Part shown: in pieces, positions 22,236 through 32,011 of the stretch
Numbering within the stretch: the first letter of the stretch is position 1
Layout of the letters: each line of letters opens with the position of its first letter
Assembly: GCA_009746045.1 (NCBI GenBank)
Contig: RPFO01000213.1
Coordinates: 5,944,427 to 6,008,426 of the forward strand
Origin: Mesostigma viride
Lineage: Eukaryota > Streptophyta > Mesostigmatophyceae > Mesostigmatales > Mesostigmataceae
Reading direction: 5' to 3'
DNA: 64,000 bases
The notes under the pieces: generated by a model
The model's input: the letters and a program-made list of their open reading frames with translations, nothing else
Database searches by the model: none
What the model was told of the DNA's origin: nothing
Made by a program: the position numbers and the translations under genes

Positions 22236-24100
22236 ACATTAATTAATTAATTAATTAAACTCGTGCTCCCGTTGGGGAGTCACGGAGCACCGAAGTGCTT
22301 TTAATCCCTGTGTGTGCACTACAGGCCGGGAGAAAGGGCAGAGACCCCCAGTCTCCTTCATGCCAAAGGCATGCCGGCCACAGCTGCAATCGGGCGCGGC
22401 TAGCTAAAACTGACAGGCTAACGATCCGGCAAACTGTGGGTGCAATAAGACCCATGTGAGCATATCATAGCAAGGAGCGTGGGCAAGTAATCTGAACATA
22501 GCCAGGGCGTAGCATGGCTGTACTAGAACTAGGCTAAGGCTATGGCTGGTTGTGTACCGTGCGTTGGCGGCACGTGACTAGGTGTGTTGGCACAGCTAGG
22601 CAAACATTCTAGGCATGGCTGCCTTAGCGACAGTGACTCCAATGGTTACAAGCTAGGGCTATTGCTATTCTAGCCCGCTGGGGGCGTCCACATCTTGTGG
22701 TTGATCATCAGGTCCCCGCCCCTCCAGTACACCTTGGGCTTAGTCGGGTTCCTGCTTATGGCGGAGGTATTCCGGCCACAGGTCGCGTCGCTGCTGTTGC
22801 TGAGCGGGGGTTAGGTCGTCATCCAGCGTCCAGGTGAGGTCGTGCAACCGCTTGCGACGAGAGAGGAACCGCTGCTTATCCTCAGGGGAGAGGAAGGTGA
22901 GCAGGACTGGTGGGCTGGCCGCCTTGTCCCGTGAGTGGGGAAGGCGGTGGCACCCGCGCAGTTCTACCTCACCTACCACTGAGGCCCATGAGGGTAAGAA
23001 GCTGGTTCTTGATCTCGTCAGCAAGGGAGGTTGACGTCTCACCTGGCTTCTGGGGGAAGCGACGTAGCACCACTCGGCACTCGCGGCGAGCGCGATCGGT
23101 GACCTCCCGTTGCTGGGCCTGGCGGTGGTCCTCCAGCTCCTGGAGCTTCGTGGCGATGGCGTCGGTGGTGGAGGCGGTCGCTGACCGCACGGCAGCAGGT
23201 CCGCGTAGGAGAGCGTGAGGTCCCCAGCATCCTGCCGGGGTGGCTGGGAGGCAATGGTGGCCGTCTGCTCCGCTAGCTTTGGGACCTGTGTGGCCAGGGC
23301 CTCGGTGTGGGCGGTGATGGCCTCAAGCTTCTTCATGAGCACGCCGCACTTGCCTTCCACCTGGTTAAGGCGAGAGACAAGTGCAGCATGCGTTTCCGAA
23401 GCCTGCGCCGCGGTGTGTAGCGCCGTGAACTGTGGTTGTAGCTTGTGGACGACCTTGGTTTCCACGTTGGAGACCCGGGCCTCGACCGTGTTGAGCGTGG
23501 TGTTCAGCGAGGTCATCTTCTCGGCCAGCGGCCAGGTCACGTGCTCCTCCACTGGCACTGCGCGGATGTCATCCTTGCAGAGGGAGGAAGCCGATGGGGC
23601 TGCCGGCTGTGCGGGGGCTGGGGCGTTGAGTGCGTTCCAAAGTGCTCTGTGGATGTCGCCGAAGCTGCGCTGGTAGTAGCTGGTCAAGATAAACAGGCGT
23701 TGGCGGGATTCGTTACAGGTGTAGAGCCAGGACGTGTCCCGGTAGTCGATACTATCGGCGGCGGCCGCCCCCCCTCTCCAGGTCACAAAGAGCTTCCGCT
23801 CCTGTGTGAGGAACTGGAGAACTTCGACGACTTCCTGCGGCGACAGCTGCTGCCACTCGAGGAGGGAGAACATTCCGTCGCCGGGCAAGAATTTGCTCCA
23901 TTTGTGGCGATCGTGGCATGGTTTCCTGGGCTCAGGCGAGGCGCTTGGCGAGGGTTTGGCGGGTAAGCCTGGCGGCTGAACAATGGCGAGGGCGAGAGGG
24001 TTGGGCTGGGCGCTGGGAAGCTGTGCCAGCTCCTTTTCCAGCCCTCGTTTTGCTTTGGTAGTCGTCATAGCTGGTCACGTGCGTAACTTTGTCTATACTG
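22236..24100 (-). mobile_element. LINE-like element carrying ORF1 only, minus strand
   Basis: Read on the minus strand, a start region at about 24100 is followed by an ORF1-type frame (24068 to about 22700), a roughly 450-base 3' region, the hairpin CTCCC-CAAC-GGGAG and a palindromic TTAATTAATTAATTAATT tail at 22238-22256. No reverse-transcriptase frame lies between ORF1 and the tail. This resembles an ORF1-only, half-LINE arrangement that would depend on a partner element, but deletion of ORF2 in this copy alone is equally possible. Confidence 0.6.
22740..24068 (-). pseudogene. LINE ORF1-like protein, frame disturbed
   Basis: The frame is 442 codons. Residues 1-60 are low-complexity (PSPSASPEPRKP); a conserved-looking domain follows (LSPQEVVEVLQFLTQERKLF, SWLYTCNESRQRLFILTSYY); residues about 185-285 have heptad-like coiled coil (LNTTLNTVEARVSNVETKVV); the end is LSPEDKQRFLSRRKRL, TWTLDDDLTPAQQQQRRDLW. 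The C-terminal block is clearly paralogous to those at 28577-28800 and 58080-58310 (TLDDDLTLAQQQRRRELW). Coiled coil plus a basic C-terminal domain is the layout of L1-type ORF1 RNA chaperones. Around residues 300-360 the frame turns Pro/Arg-rich, which suggests a compensated frameshift, and the very end is shifted: the expected VYWRGGDLMINHK continuation lies in another frame. Confidence 0.7.
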
Positions 24101-24239
24101 CGTGGTAGCCGTAACCGTTTATACTGGCAAGTGCGTCTTAGAAAGGCGCATCGAATGCAAGTGGTCTGACCGAATTTGGGGCTCAGACGCAAAAGATCTG
24201 AACTCCGCCGTCAGCCATACCGCCGTCAGCCAGGGGCAA

Positions 24240-24362
24240 TAAACATACACACATACACACACATACACACATACACACACATACACACACATACACACAC
24301 ATACACACACATACACACACATACACACACAACATACACACACATACACACACATACACACC
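24240..24362. repeat. ACATACAC microsatellite
   Basis: About fifteen units of ACACATAC with small length variation. Confidence 0.95.
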
Positions 24363-24436
24363 ACCACGACCAACACAAACAACCAAAACTAAGAAGGAAA
24401 AGAGGGAACGGCATACGTATGTACACACATACACAT

Positions 24437-24608
24437 ACACGTTTACAAGCCAGCCATAATTTCAATGCACAAGGATACACATTTCCATCACCATTCATCT
24501 TCATCATCCTGAACGACTCGAAAACGCGGAAAAGATAACGGCAGGCTCGAGCTACCATGCCGGTCCGGATTCTCCCGACTTCTGGCCTGCGCTGGTTGTC
24601 TCTTTGAT
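24437..24608 (+). mobile_element. SINE-like element, longest copy in the window
   Basis: This 170-base block runs from about TTACAAGCCAGCCATAATTT to CTGGCCTGCGCTGGTTGTCT then CTTTG. Related copies are at 45695-45862 (minus), 60285-60374 (plus), 62700-62808 (minus) and weaker at 44090-44190 (minus). Every copy stops exactly at CTTTG or CCTTG and is followed by AT-rich target sequence, usually ATA. It has no poly-A or simple-repeat tail. On the minus strand a short peptide-like frame is shared by all copies, but I see no evidence that it is used. Confidence 0.75.
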
Positions 24609-24945
24609 ACACATAACTCCGTTGGGAGTATATGTAGCACATAGCCCTTGAGAAGGGGCATATGGCCTGCGCTGGTTGTCTCTTTGATATGGCCTATAAT
24701 ACATTCTAAGCTACTTCCTGCAAGTGTGGGAATGACGAATGTAAACGACACGTGCTCTAGGTGCACCAGGGCACCTGCACCCTCATGATCGATCACGCTA
24801 ATATGCCCAGCTAATTAAGGGGGAGCATGTCATGTGGGGGAAGATCATCATAGCTATACAAAAACTAGAGCGTGGCATCTCAGCAGAGAGCAGCTCTCTG
24901 CATATGGGCACAGCATAATAACTAAATAAAACTAGGCATCATCTG
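24609..24945 (-). mobile_element. LINE-type 3' end, family R1, minus strand
   Basis: Matches the R1 3' region elsewhere: hairpin ACTCC-CAAC-GGAGT read on the minus strand, CACTTGCTCTAGGTGCACC-like core, and the CAGAGAG/CTGCATAGGCACA end. A 19-nt SINE 3'-end insertion splits it at 24668-24686. Confidence 0.8.
24660..24694 (+). mobile_element. 19-nt SINE 3'-end micro-insertion with 8-bp target duplication
   Basis: ATATGGCC at 24660-24667 and 24687-24694 flank TGCGCTGGTTGTCTCTTTG. Paralogous R1 copies (for example 28300 and 56350) show the unfilled site with a single TATGGCC-type sequence, so both the insertion and the duplication are visible by comparison. Confidence 0.85.
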
Positions 24946-24951
24946 GAGTCG

Positions 24952-25659
24952 AGCCACGAGGTAGCCATGGCTGACGGCGGCGCTCATAACTTTCACGTTT
25001 GAGCACCGAATTTAGCCGTGAATATCACAATCGATGCGTCTTTCTACGACGCACATGCTGCTATAATTTTCTGAAGCTATTACGCAATATACGATGAGCA
25101 AACGCCTCTCGACGAATCGCAGTTTGGAAACTGCAATGAGCCAAGCCAATGCGCCTGCAGCTCCGGCTGCAGCTTCGCCTCCCGGCCTCGCAGGCCACGG
25201 TGACCCCAGCCAAGCGTTAGTGGTTCACTCCTCCGCGGCCTCGCCATCGGCATCGCCAGAACCTAAACGCAGCCGCTCATCCTTTCCACGCGAACCGCGT
25301 TCAGTCAAGCTAAAAACCTTCAATGTCAACGATTACGACTGGTACAACATTGCCCCGTGCACTGCTCTAGTTTTTGCACGATGCTGTACAAGAACAAGGG
25401 GTCGCCAGCCGACCCCGGCAACTACAGAGGGGTGTGCAATATTGAAAGTGCCCCCCTCAAGCTACTTATGCGGCTCATCCTGAACCGCCTGCGCACGGCC
25501 CTGGACGGTCACCTCGGCGAGACTTAGCACGGCTTCCGTTCAGGTCGCAACACAGTACAGGCGCTCTTCGCTATTCGCCGACTGGTGGAGGAACTGCAAC
25601 GCCTTCAGCCTGGTGAGTCCCGGCCCCTTTGCACCTTGTGCTGGTGGACTTCATCAAAG
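24952..25659 (+). pseudogene. LINE remnant: 5' leader, ORF1 start fused to ORF2 reverse transcriptase
   Basis: Bases 24952-25093 match the leader at 56799-56940, and the frame from 25094 begins MSKRLSTNRSLETAM like that at 56941. After about 89 codons ORF1 jumps into reverse-transcriptase sequence in another frame: KNKGSPADPGNYRGV, LLMRLILNRLRTALDGHL, then HGFRSGRNTVQALFAIRRL. An in-frame TAG (25527) replaces a codon just before HGFR. The coding sequence stops in VDFIKA at 25659, where a DNA transposon is inserted, and resumes at 29636. An internal deletion must have removed most of ORF1 and the endonuclease. Confidence 0.8.
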
Positions 25660-27084
25660 CACAGGTCGGACAAATATAAATAAAATATTATTCAAATACT
25701 TTTGGCTGCTTACCGGTCGCCGTTGGATGAATTTAGATGTTTTGGTGAAAACTTTTTCGCCGTTGGATACATCTAAATATTTTGGTGAAAACTTTTTCGC
25801 TGTTGGATACATCTAAATATTTTGGTGAAAACTTTTTCCAGTGTTTCTGCTAACGCACCGGTACCGGTAATTCTCCGGTAATTACCGGTGCCCCCCCGGC
25901 CGACCGGTAAGACCCCCCCGGCCGACCGGTATGCTATATGCCAAGCAGGAAACCCCCCCCGGCCGACCGGTATGCTATATGTCAAGCAGGAAACCCCCCC
26001 CGACCGACCGGTATGCTGTGTTCAGAGCAGGAAACCCCCGGCCCCGGCCGACCGGTAAGCCATCCCCGGGCTGACCTGGTCGACCGGGAAGCAAATAATG
26101 CCGGCCGGGGTTCCCCGGTTTCCCCGTCAGACAAACCCGGTACTTATATACTGACTCTTACAAAATATCAATTTCGATTACTATATGTTACTATTCCCGG
26201 CACTTACAAATAGTTTGCACATTGCTGCCATGCTAACACCTCCACCGAATGTAAATTCCGACACAGCAGAGCCCTGCTGAATGCCCGACGAAAACCAGTG
26301 CGCCAGGGCATTGAATCTCGCGACGGTCCTATCGTAGCTACAGTACAAGATACCTTACTGATGAGGTTAAAATAGTAGTGCGTGACCCTCAGATGCAGTA
26401 TTAAAAAAATAATCATGGGCAACGGCTCGTCAAGGCTAGGCGAATTTGCACAAACATTGCTCGCTCGCGACTTCAGTTGTCGTTGTTGTTGCCCACTTTT
26501 ATTACCGGTGTGAGCTTGACCAGCACAAATCTCGTTGTTGTTGATGTTGGGTTGAGTTGAGTTGTTGGACGTGCTAACTGCTAACAACTACTGTTCATCG
26601 AGGAGGGGCTAAAGTTTCAACTTTTTTTTTCGGGGAAATGGGTATATTTTATTAGCCAATTATGGACCAAAGAGGTGAGAGGGGAAATGAGTATCAGCGA
26701 ATCCTAATGAAGGTGGGCACACACACGTGTGGCGGTGACAGGTGAAAGGCTAATAGGGCGCCTAAAGTTTCAACTTCAATTTGTGAGCAAATAGATTATC
26801 CGTACCCAAGTAACAAAAGGCGTGGCGCGGTGCAGATCTGACCCTATAACGAATGGGTCAGCACTCAGCACTTGGCAGCCGGCAATTCCCCAGTCTGTCA
26901 AGTGCGTAGACTTGAGCGGGTAACAAATGCGCTGCAGAATGCCTGCAGCAGTAGGTACGCAACACGATGTAAAGGTGCTGAGCCGCTAGACGATGCATCA
27001 AGTTCACGGCAATCGAGCCAGCTGACTTTGTTTTGCGTGTTTTCTAATCCTACATTTTTCGATAGTGCGCTAGAGAAGTGAATC

Positions 27085-27447
27085 ATGACGAAGAAGAAAG
27101 AGCCCCCGATTCCCCTGGGCTACAAGTTCAAGGACCATTTCAAACGAGGTGGTGGCGTTTTGACCTTGGCTGGCAGTACGAGCGGTCGCCGGGCTTTGGG
27201 CACGGTCGTTACACACCAGGCGCAGGCAGGCAACGAGTTAGAAGGGGACGACACTGATAAGACGAATGGGGATGAGGGTGCCGTAGAGCAGGGCGATGCA
27301 GGTGGCTCAGCGCACCCACAGCGCGAAATTCATGGCGGTGATGTTCCGGAGCAGGCCATGTCGGAGCAGGTTGTTTCGACTCCGGCCTATGGGTGTATAT
27401 GGTGCATGCAAACCCTAAGGCGGCATCGTGTGAGGTCACGCCAATAA
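27085..27447 (+). CDS. unrecognised small open reading frame inside the hAT-like element
   Basis: A 120-codon frame starting MTKKKEPPIPLGYKFKDHF, then acidic and Gly/Gln-rich sequence, ending in a basic stretch. I recognise no transposase or zinc-finger motif. It could be a captured host exon or chance. Confidence 0.2.
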   Translation: MTKKKEPPIPLGYKFKDHFKRGGGVLTLAGSTSGRRALGTVVTHQAQAGNELEGDDTDKTNGDEGAVEQGDAGGSAHPQREIHGGDVPEQAMSEQVVSTPAYGCIWCMQTLRRHRVRSRQ

Positions 27448-28247
27448 TGTATGGGTGAGCTAATGTGAGCTACATAGCCTACAAGTGATGACAACTATGT
27501 TTTGTAACCTCCTATTGTGACTACTAGTGACCTAAGGCATGCTTGTATGCATGCTAAGTTATCATTTTCGTATGTTTTATTAGGGAGCCCTGCGTATGCC
27601 AAGGCTATGTGAATCAGGATTCAGCCGGGGCACAAGCCGCCCACTAAGGCAAGGCTTCACAGTTTAGGATAAATTATATTACTGTATAAGAAATCCTATT
27701 GGGTTTTTATTTTTCTAAAAAAAAATTCGCCAACATCCGGGGGGGGCGGAGCCCCCCCCGGACCCCCCCCCGGCCTCGGCCGCTTCGCGGCCTCGGCCGG
27801 ACCCCCCCCCTTACCGGAGTTACCGGAACCCCCCCACCCCTTAGCAGAAACACTGACTTTTTCGTCGTTGGATACATCTAAATATTTTGGTGAAAACTTT
27901 TTCGCCGTTGGATACATCTAAATATTTTGGTGAAAACTTTAAATCGCCGTTGGATACATAAATAGTGGACTAAATATGCAACATTTATAAATCAAATGCG
28001 CAAATACGGCCAAATATCATTTATATTTGTCCGACCTGTGAAGTTTAAGTTTAAGGCACATGCATTTCAAGCTCAGTTTCCTAATGGCGCGCGAGGCAGG
28101 ACGCAGACGCGGCCAGTTCAGACTGAAACTGAAACTTCAGATGTTAAAGTTAAAGGCCCTGGCGGCACGAGTATTTAAATATTCATTTAGATTCATTTAA
28201 ATATTCAAAGCCGGTTTCGCCGTTGAATTGAATTGAATTGAATTGTA

Positions 28248-28545
28248 ACATAACTCCGTTGGGAGTATATGTAGCACATAGCCCTTGAGAGGGGGCGTAT
28301 GGCCTATCATACATCCTAAGCTACTTCCTGCAAGGGTGGGGATGTAAAGGACCCTTGCTCTAGGTGCACCAGGGCACTGGCATCCCCATGATCTTCAAGC
28401 TATGCCCAGCGAAGGGGGAGCCTGTCATGGGGGGGAAGATCAGCATAGCTATACAAAGAAGCTAGGGCATGGCGTCTCAGCAGAGAGTTATTCCCTGCAT
28501 AGGCACAACAGAACTAAATAAAGCTAGGCATCATCTGGGGTTCTC
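28248..28545 (-). mobile_element. LINE-type 3' end, family R1, with CAATT-type tail
   Basis: An R1 copy on the minus strand. Its 3' end (hairpin ACTCC-CAAC-GGAGT, then TATGTTA) is followed not by TTAA repeats but by four copies of CAATT, seen as AATTGAATTG at 28228-28247. Confidence 0.75.
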
Positions 28546-29218
28546 AGACGCCGCAAGCGGCTCGAGAAGACTCTCTTCACCCTTGATGACGACTTGACCC
28601 TGGCGCAGCAACAACGGCGACGGGAGCTATGGCCGACCTACCTCCAGCTCCGGCAGACCAAGGCGGGGCAGCCGGTGTACTGGAAGGGGGCGGCCATCTA
28701 CGTCGGCCACAAGCCCTGGCAGGCGACCCCCCCCCCCCGCGGCCCCAGCGACTCCAGACGCCCCAGCTTAGGGGAATACAGCAGTAGTAGTGCAGAATAG
28801 ATAGACCGTGGCCATGTACATGTACGCCTCCTAGAGGCACTATCCCAGCTAAGCCCCGCGCTTTATTTAATCATGTACATGTGTGCCTATGATGTGCCAC
28901 AATCCAGACGATGCATAGCCTTATTTAGTAATGTTGTGCCCATGCAGGGAGTCACTCTCTGCTGAGAAGCCATGCCATAGCTCTTGTATAGCCATGATGA
29001 TCTTCCCCCTCACAGGCATGCTCCCCCCTTACCCGGGCATAGCGTGATAGACCATGAGGGTGCGGGTGCCCTGGTGCACCTAGAGCAAGTGTTGTTTACA
29101 TTCCCACCCTTGCAGGAAGTAGCTTAGAATGTATTATAGGCCCATATGCCCCTTCTCAGGGCTATGTGCTACATATACTCCCAACGGAGTTATGTTCCTA
29201 ATTAATTAATTAATTAAT
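28546..29218 (+). mobile_element. 5'-truncated LINE: ORF1 end, 3' region, TTAA tail
   Basis: Starts at ACGCCGCAAGCGGCTCGAG within the ORF1 C-terminal block (28577-28797 encodes TLDDDLTLAQQQRRRELW, YLQLRQTKAGQPVYWKGAAI, GHKPWQAT). It runs through a stop into the R1 3' region and ends with hairpin ACTCC-CAAC-GGAGT and TAATTAATTAATTAATTAA. ORF1 is followed directly by the 3' region with no ORF2, as in the 22236-24100 element. Confidence 0.75.
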
Positions 29219-29372
29219 CATCTGGGGTGTGGCTCATAATAGGCACACATGTACATGATTAAGTAAAGCGCGTGGCTTAGCTGAGATAGTGCCTCTAGGA
29301 GGCGTACATGTACATGGCCACGGTCTATCTATTCTACACTACTACTGCTATATTCCCCTAAGCTGGGGCGTC
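29219..29372 (-). mobile_element. reversed LINE 3' fragment placed tail-to-tail
   Basis: This is the reverse complement of the post-ORF1 region at about 28765-28890 (CCAGACGCCCCAGCTTAGGG on minus) and meets the preceding element at the palindromic TTAA tail. It forms an inverted repeat with 28765-28890. Confidence 0.75.
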
Positions 29373-29635
29373 TGGAGGTTTCGCCGTTGGATACATCTAA
29401 ATGTTTTGGTGAAAAATTTTTTGCCGTTGGATACATCTAAATATTTTGGTGAAAACTTTTTCGTCGTTGGATACATCTAAATATTTTGGTGAAAACTTTT
29501 TCGCCGTTGGATACATCTAAATATTTTGGTGAAAACTTTTTCGCCGTTGGATACATTTAGTGGACTAAATATGCAACATTTATAAATCAAATGCGCAAAT
29601 ACGGCCAAATATCATTTATATTTGTCCGACCTGTG

Positions 29636-30820
29636 CATCAAAGCCTTCGATTCGGTTTTCTGGCCTGCGCTTTGGGACATCCTCGAGCTGTTCCGGATCC
29701 CCCGCCCCCTTATTGCTGTCATCCGCAACCTGTATGAAGGGTCCACCACTTCGGTGCGCACTTCTTACGGGAGCACGCCACCATGCCCTTTACAGAAGGG
29801 TGTGTGGCAGGGCTGCGTGCTGTCGCCCTACCTGTTCATTATTGTGGTTGAATACGTAATGATTCAGGCGCGCAAGCGATTTGCCCGCATCGTGGGTAGG
29901 GAACCAGGGGTGCAGGTTGCTAACAAATTCTGGCATGGCGGAGCGGACACGGAGATTCGGCTGGCAGACATCATCTACGCAGATCGACGACACCACCCTC
30001 TTCGAGGACACTGGGCACGTGCAGACATGGCTTGACTGCCTGGCTATCGAGGCCCGTGCAGTGGGGCTTGAGGTCAGCAAGAAGACAGAGGCCCTGGCCG
30101 GTTGGGCTCACCCACTCACCGCCACCCCTCTATCTCCTCGACGGCTCTCGAATCCTGTATCGAGACCGCGTTAAGCTGCTGGGCAGCCTGCTCCCCAGCT
30201 GCGAGGTTGATGTGGACCATCGCATCTCCCTCGCCTGGCACGCTTTACACCAGTACCGGGCCCTGTGGCGCAAGCCCCTGGGCAAGATGGAGAAACAGGA
30301 CCTGTTCAAGGTCCTCGTCCTTCCTGTTCTCATGTATGGGGCCGAGACGTGGACCCTCACCGCCGACCTGGCCCGCAAGCTGGTCGGCGCAGTCACCAAC
30401 ATGCTGCGTTCCATTTTCAGAGTAGGATATGCTGCTCATGTCCGCAATGAGGACCTGTACCAGGGCATGCCATATATCACCAGCACCATTAAGCAGCGGC
30501 GCCTGCAGCTAGTAGGGCACCTAGCTCGCACCAACCAGGTAGACACCTCACGTGGCCCCCCCGCACGACTGCGACCAGCTCAGCCTGGCCGGCACCTCCT
30601 GACGTGGGCCGGGCCCAGTGATGTTAGACGCCGCAAGGCCCGCACCTTCAAAGACAGCTAGTAGAGGACATGGGGGGCCTGAGCCGTGATTTGGAAGAAG
30701 ATGATGGACAAGGCCAAGTGGGCCCAGGTCATAGAGGACGAGCCCCCCCCAGTGGGGAAGCGCCCGCGTGTGCAAGCCCGTGGGAGGCACGCCAGTGCTG
30801 TATTAATTAATTAATTATCA
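29636..30820 (+). pseudogene. LINE ORF2 reverse transcriptase, C-terminal part, frameshifted
   Basis: Continues the copy broken at 25659. KAFDSVFWPALWDIL, PLQKGVWQGCVLSPYLF and IIYAD belong to the reverse-transcriptase palm; the catalytic YADD is broken by a 4-base insertion (about 29982, GATCGACGAC). Later blocks in other frames are VGLEVSKKTEAL, VKLLGSLLPSCEVDVDHRIS, ALWRKPLGKMEKQDLFKVLVLPVLMYGAETWTL and IKQRRLQLVGHLARTNQVDT, typical of non-LTR elements downstream of the polymerase. The element ends in TATTAATTAATTAATTA at 30802-30818. It cannot make an active enzyme. Confidence 0.85.
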
Positions 30821-30945
30821 ACATCACTCCGTTGGGAGTCAATGTAGCACATATCCCTGAGAAGGGGCATATGGCTTTTAATACATCCTAGGCTCCTTCA
30901 TGCAAGGGTGGGAATGTAAGCAACACTTGCTCTAGGTGCCTGTTA
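30820..30945 (-). mobile_element. R1 3' fragment, minus strand, tail-to-tail with the LINE above
   Basis: ACTCCGTTGGGAGT (the R1 hairpin in reverse) follows the TTAA tail of the preceding plus-strand LINE. Homology ends near CACTTGCTCTAGGTGC. Confidence 0.75.
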
Positions 30946-31029
30946 TAGATAGATTTCGTAGGTAGCTGATGCAGATAGAGCTCTTGGACCGGTAGGACTG
31001 TTTGCACCCACCCATCCATCCATCGGGGT

Positions 31030-31085
31030 TACTGCTCCGTGACTCCCCAACGGGAGCACGAGTCTAATTAATTAATTAATTAATT
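31030..31085 (+). mobile_element. LINE-type 3' terminus with hairpin and TTAA tail
   Basis: GACTCCCCAACGGGAGCAC (stem CTCCC, loop CAAC, stem GGGAG) is followed by GAGTCTAATTAATTAATTAATTAATT. This is the same terminus as the minus-strand element ending at 22236. Confidence 0.7.
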
Positions 31086-31197
31086 GGACATGACCCAGGC
31101 TGTTAGCCGTCATAACTGGAACTGGTCACGCCGCGCCCAATCCTGGAATCTCGACCGAGGTTCGGCACGAAAATCCCAGTAAAAGATGGGTAGGAGT

Positions 31198-31246
31198 ATA
31201 AATTGGAACCCCTCTGCGCTGGTTGTCTCCTTGATAAATTGGAACC
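31198..31246 (+). mobile_element. 23-nt SINE 3'-end micro-insertion with 13-bp target duplication
   Basis: ATAAATTGGAACC occurs at 31198-31210 and again at 31234-31246. Between them lies CCTCTGCGCTGGTTGTCTCC followed by TTG, which apart from its first three or four bases is the last part of the SINE-like family. Confidence 0.9.
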
Positions 31247-31469
31247 GCGTCCTCGCACGGGCCGGTGCAATTTTCTGATCTCACGAAAGAAGTGGCGCAG
31301 CGCCATCCGGTCCTTAGTCCCATTTTAGGCACCTGCACCGGGATTCCGAGAAGTGCGGCTTTTTGCCTTACGGGCTTGGGACTTTGAAATTTGGTTGAGG
31401 TAGGTAAGTCGGGGTAAAATTGGCTCTTTTTTAGCAAATTTAGCAAATTAGCAAATTAGCGGAGGCCGG

Positions 31470-32011
31470 GGGGCGAGATTAATTAAGAGGTACCTTGAAA
31501 TTAAATAAGACGCATGCCTCTATCGAGATATATGTTTGGAGGCGAGTTTCTATTGGCGTTAATTTGTAGTATTGTACGACAACTGTCAAGGGTGACGGCA
31601 TGTACTGAAATCGCGGATACTTTCTAGATCGATTGCGCATTCGACGGTTAAAAGGCAGAGCTGCGGTTGAAAGTACTGTACGTGGGGGGGACGGTGTTAC
31701 AACGGGGGGGGGACGCATTTATGGGGGGGGGGACGGTGTTACAACGGGGGGACGGTGTTACAACGGGGGGACGGTGTTACAACGGGAGGGCGAGATTAAT
31801 TAAGAGGTACCTTGAAATTAAATAAGACGCATGCCTCTATCGAGATATATGTTTGCAGGCGAGTTTCTATTGGCGTAAATTTGCAGTATTGTACGACAAC
31901 TGTCAAGGGTGACGGCATGTACTGAAATCGCGGAAGTGTCGCGGAGACGTTTCTTCTTTCTAGATCGATTGCGCATTCCACGGTTAAGAGGCAGAGGTGC
32001 GGTCGACTGGC
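31470..32011. repeat. tandem duplication of about 215 bp, offset 317 bp, with G-rich spacer
   Basis: The block starting GGGCGAGATTAATTAAGAGG occurs at about 31470 and 31787. Between copies, GGGGGGACGGTGTTACAAC repeats about five times. No gene function is apparent. Confidence 0.9.

Larger units (their letters stand above)
25660..29635. mobile_element. 3,976-bp TIR transposon (hAT-like by 8-bp TSD) inside LINE ORF2
   Basis: The left end CACAGGTCGGACAAATATAA (25660 on) is the exact reverse complement of the right end (29614-29635); the TIR is 22 bp and perfect. CATCAAAG at 25652-25659 and 29636-29643 is the 8-bp target duplication, and the interrupted LINE reading VDFI-KAFDSVFW is restored across it. 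Subterminal arrays repeat CGCCGTTGGATACATCTAAA followed by TATTTTGGTGAAAACTTTTT (25720-25835, 27860-27955, 29380-29560). A second right end lies internally at 27856-28040. No transposase was recognised. Fragments of LINE ORF1 and two R1 elements sit inside (28248-29372), so the element is non-autonomous and has collected later insertions. The 8-bp duplication fits hAT, but the ends are not a textbook hAT match. Confidence 0.85.

Noticed and set aside
24226..24642. 138-codon minus-strand frame ending in the shared SINE peptide
   Set aside because: It fuses SINE sequence to a CA-type microsatellite; the shared peptide reflects repeat conservation.
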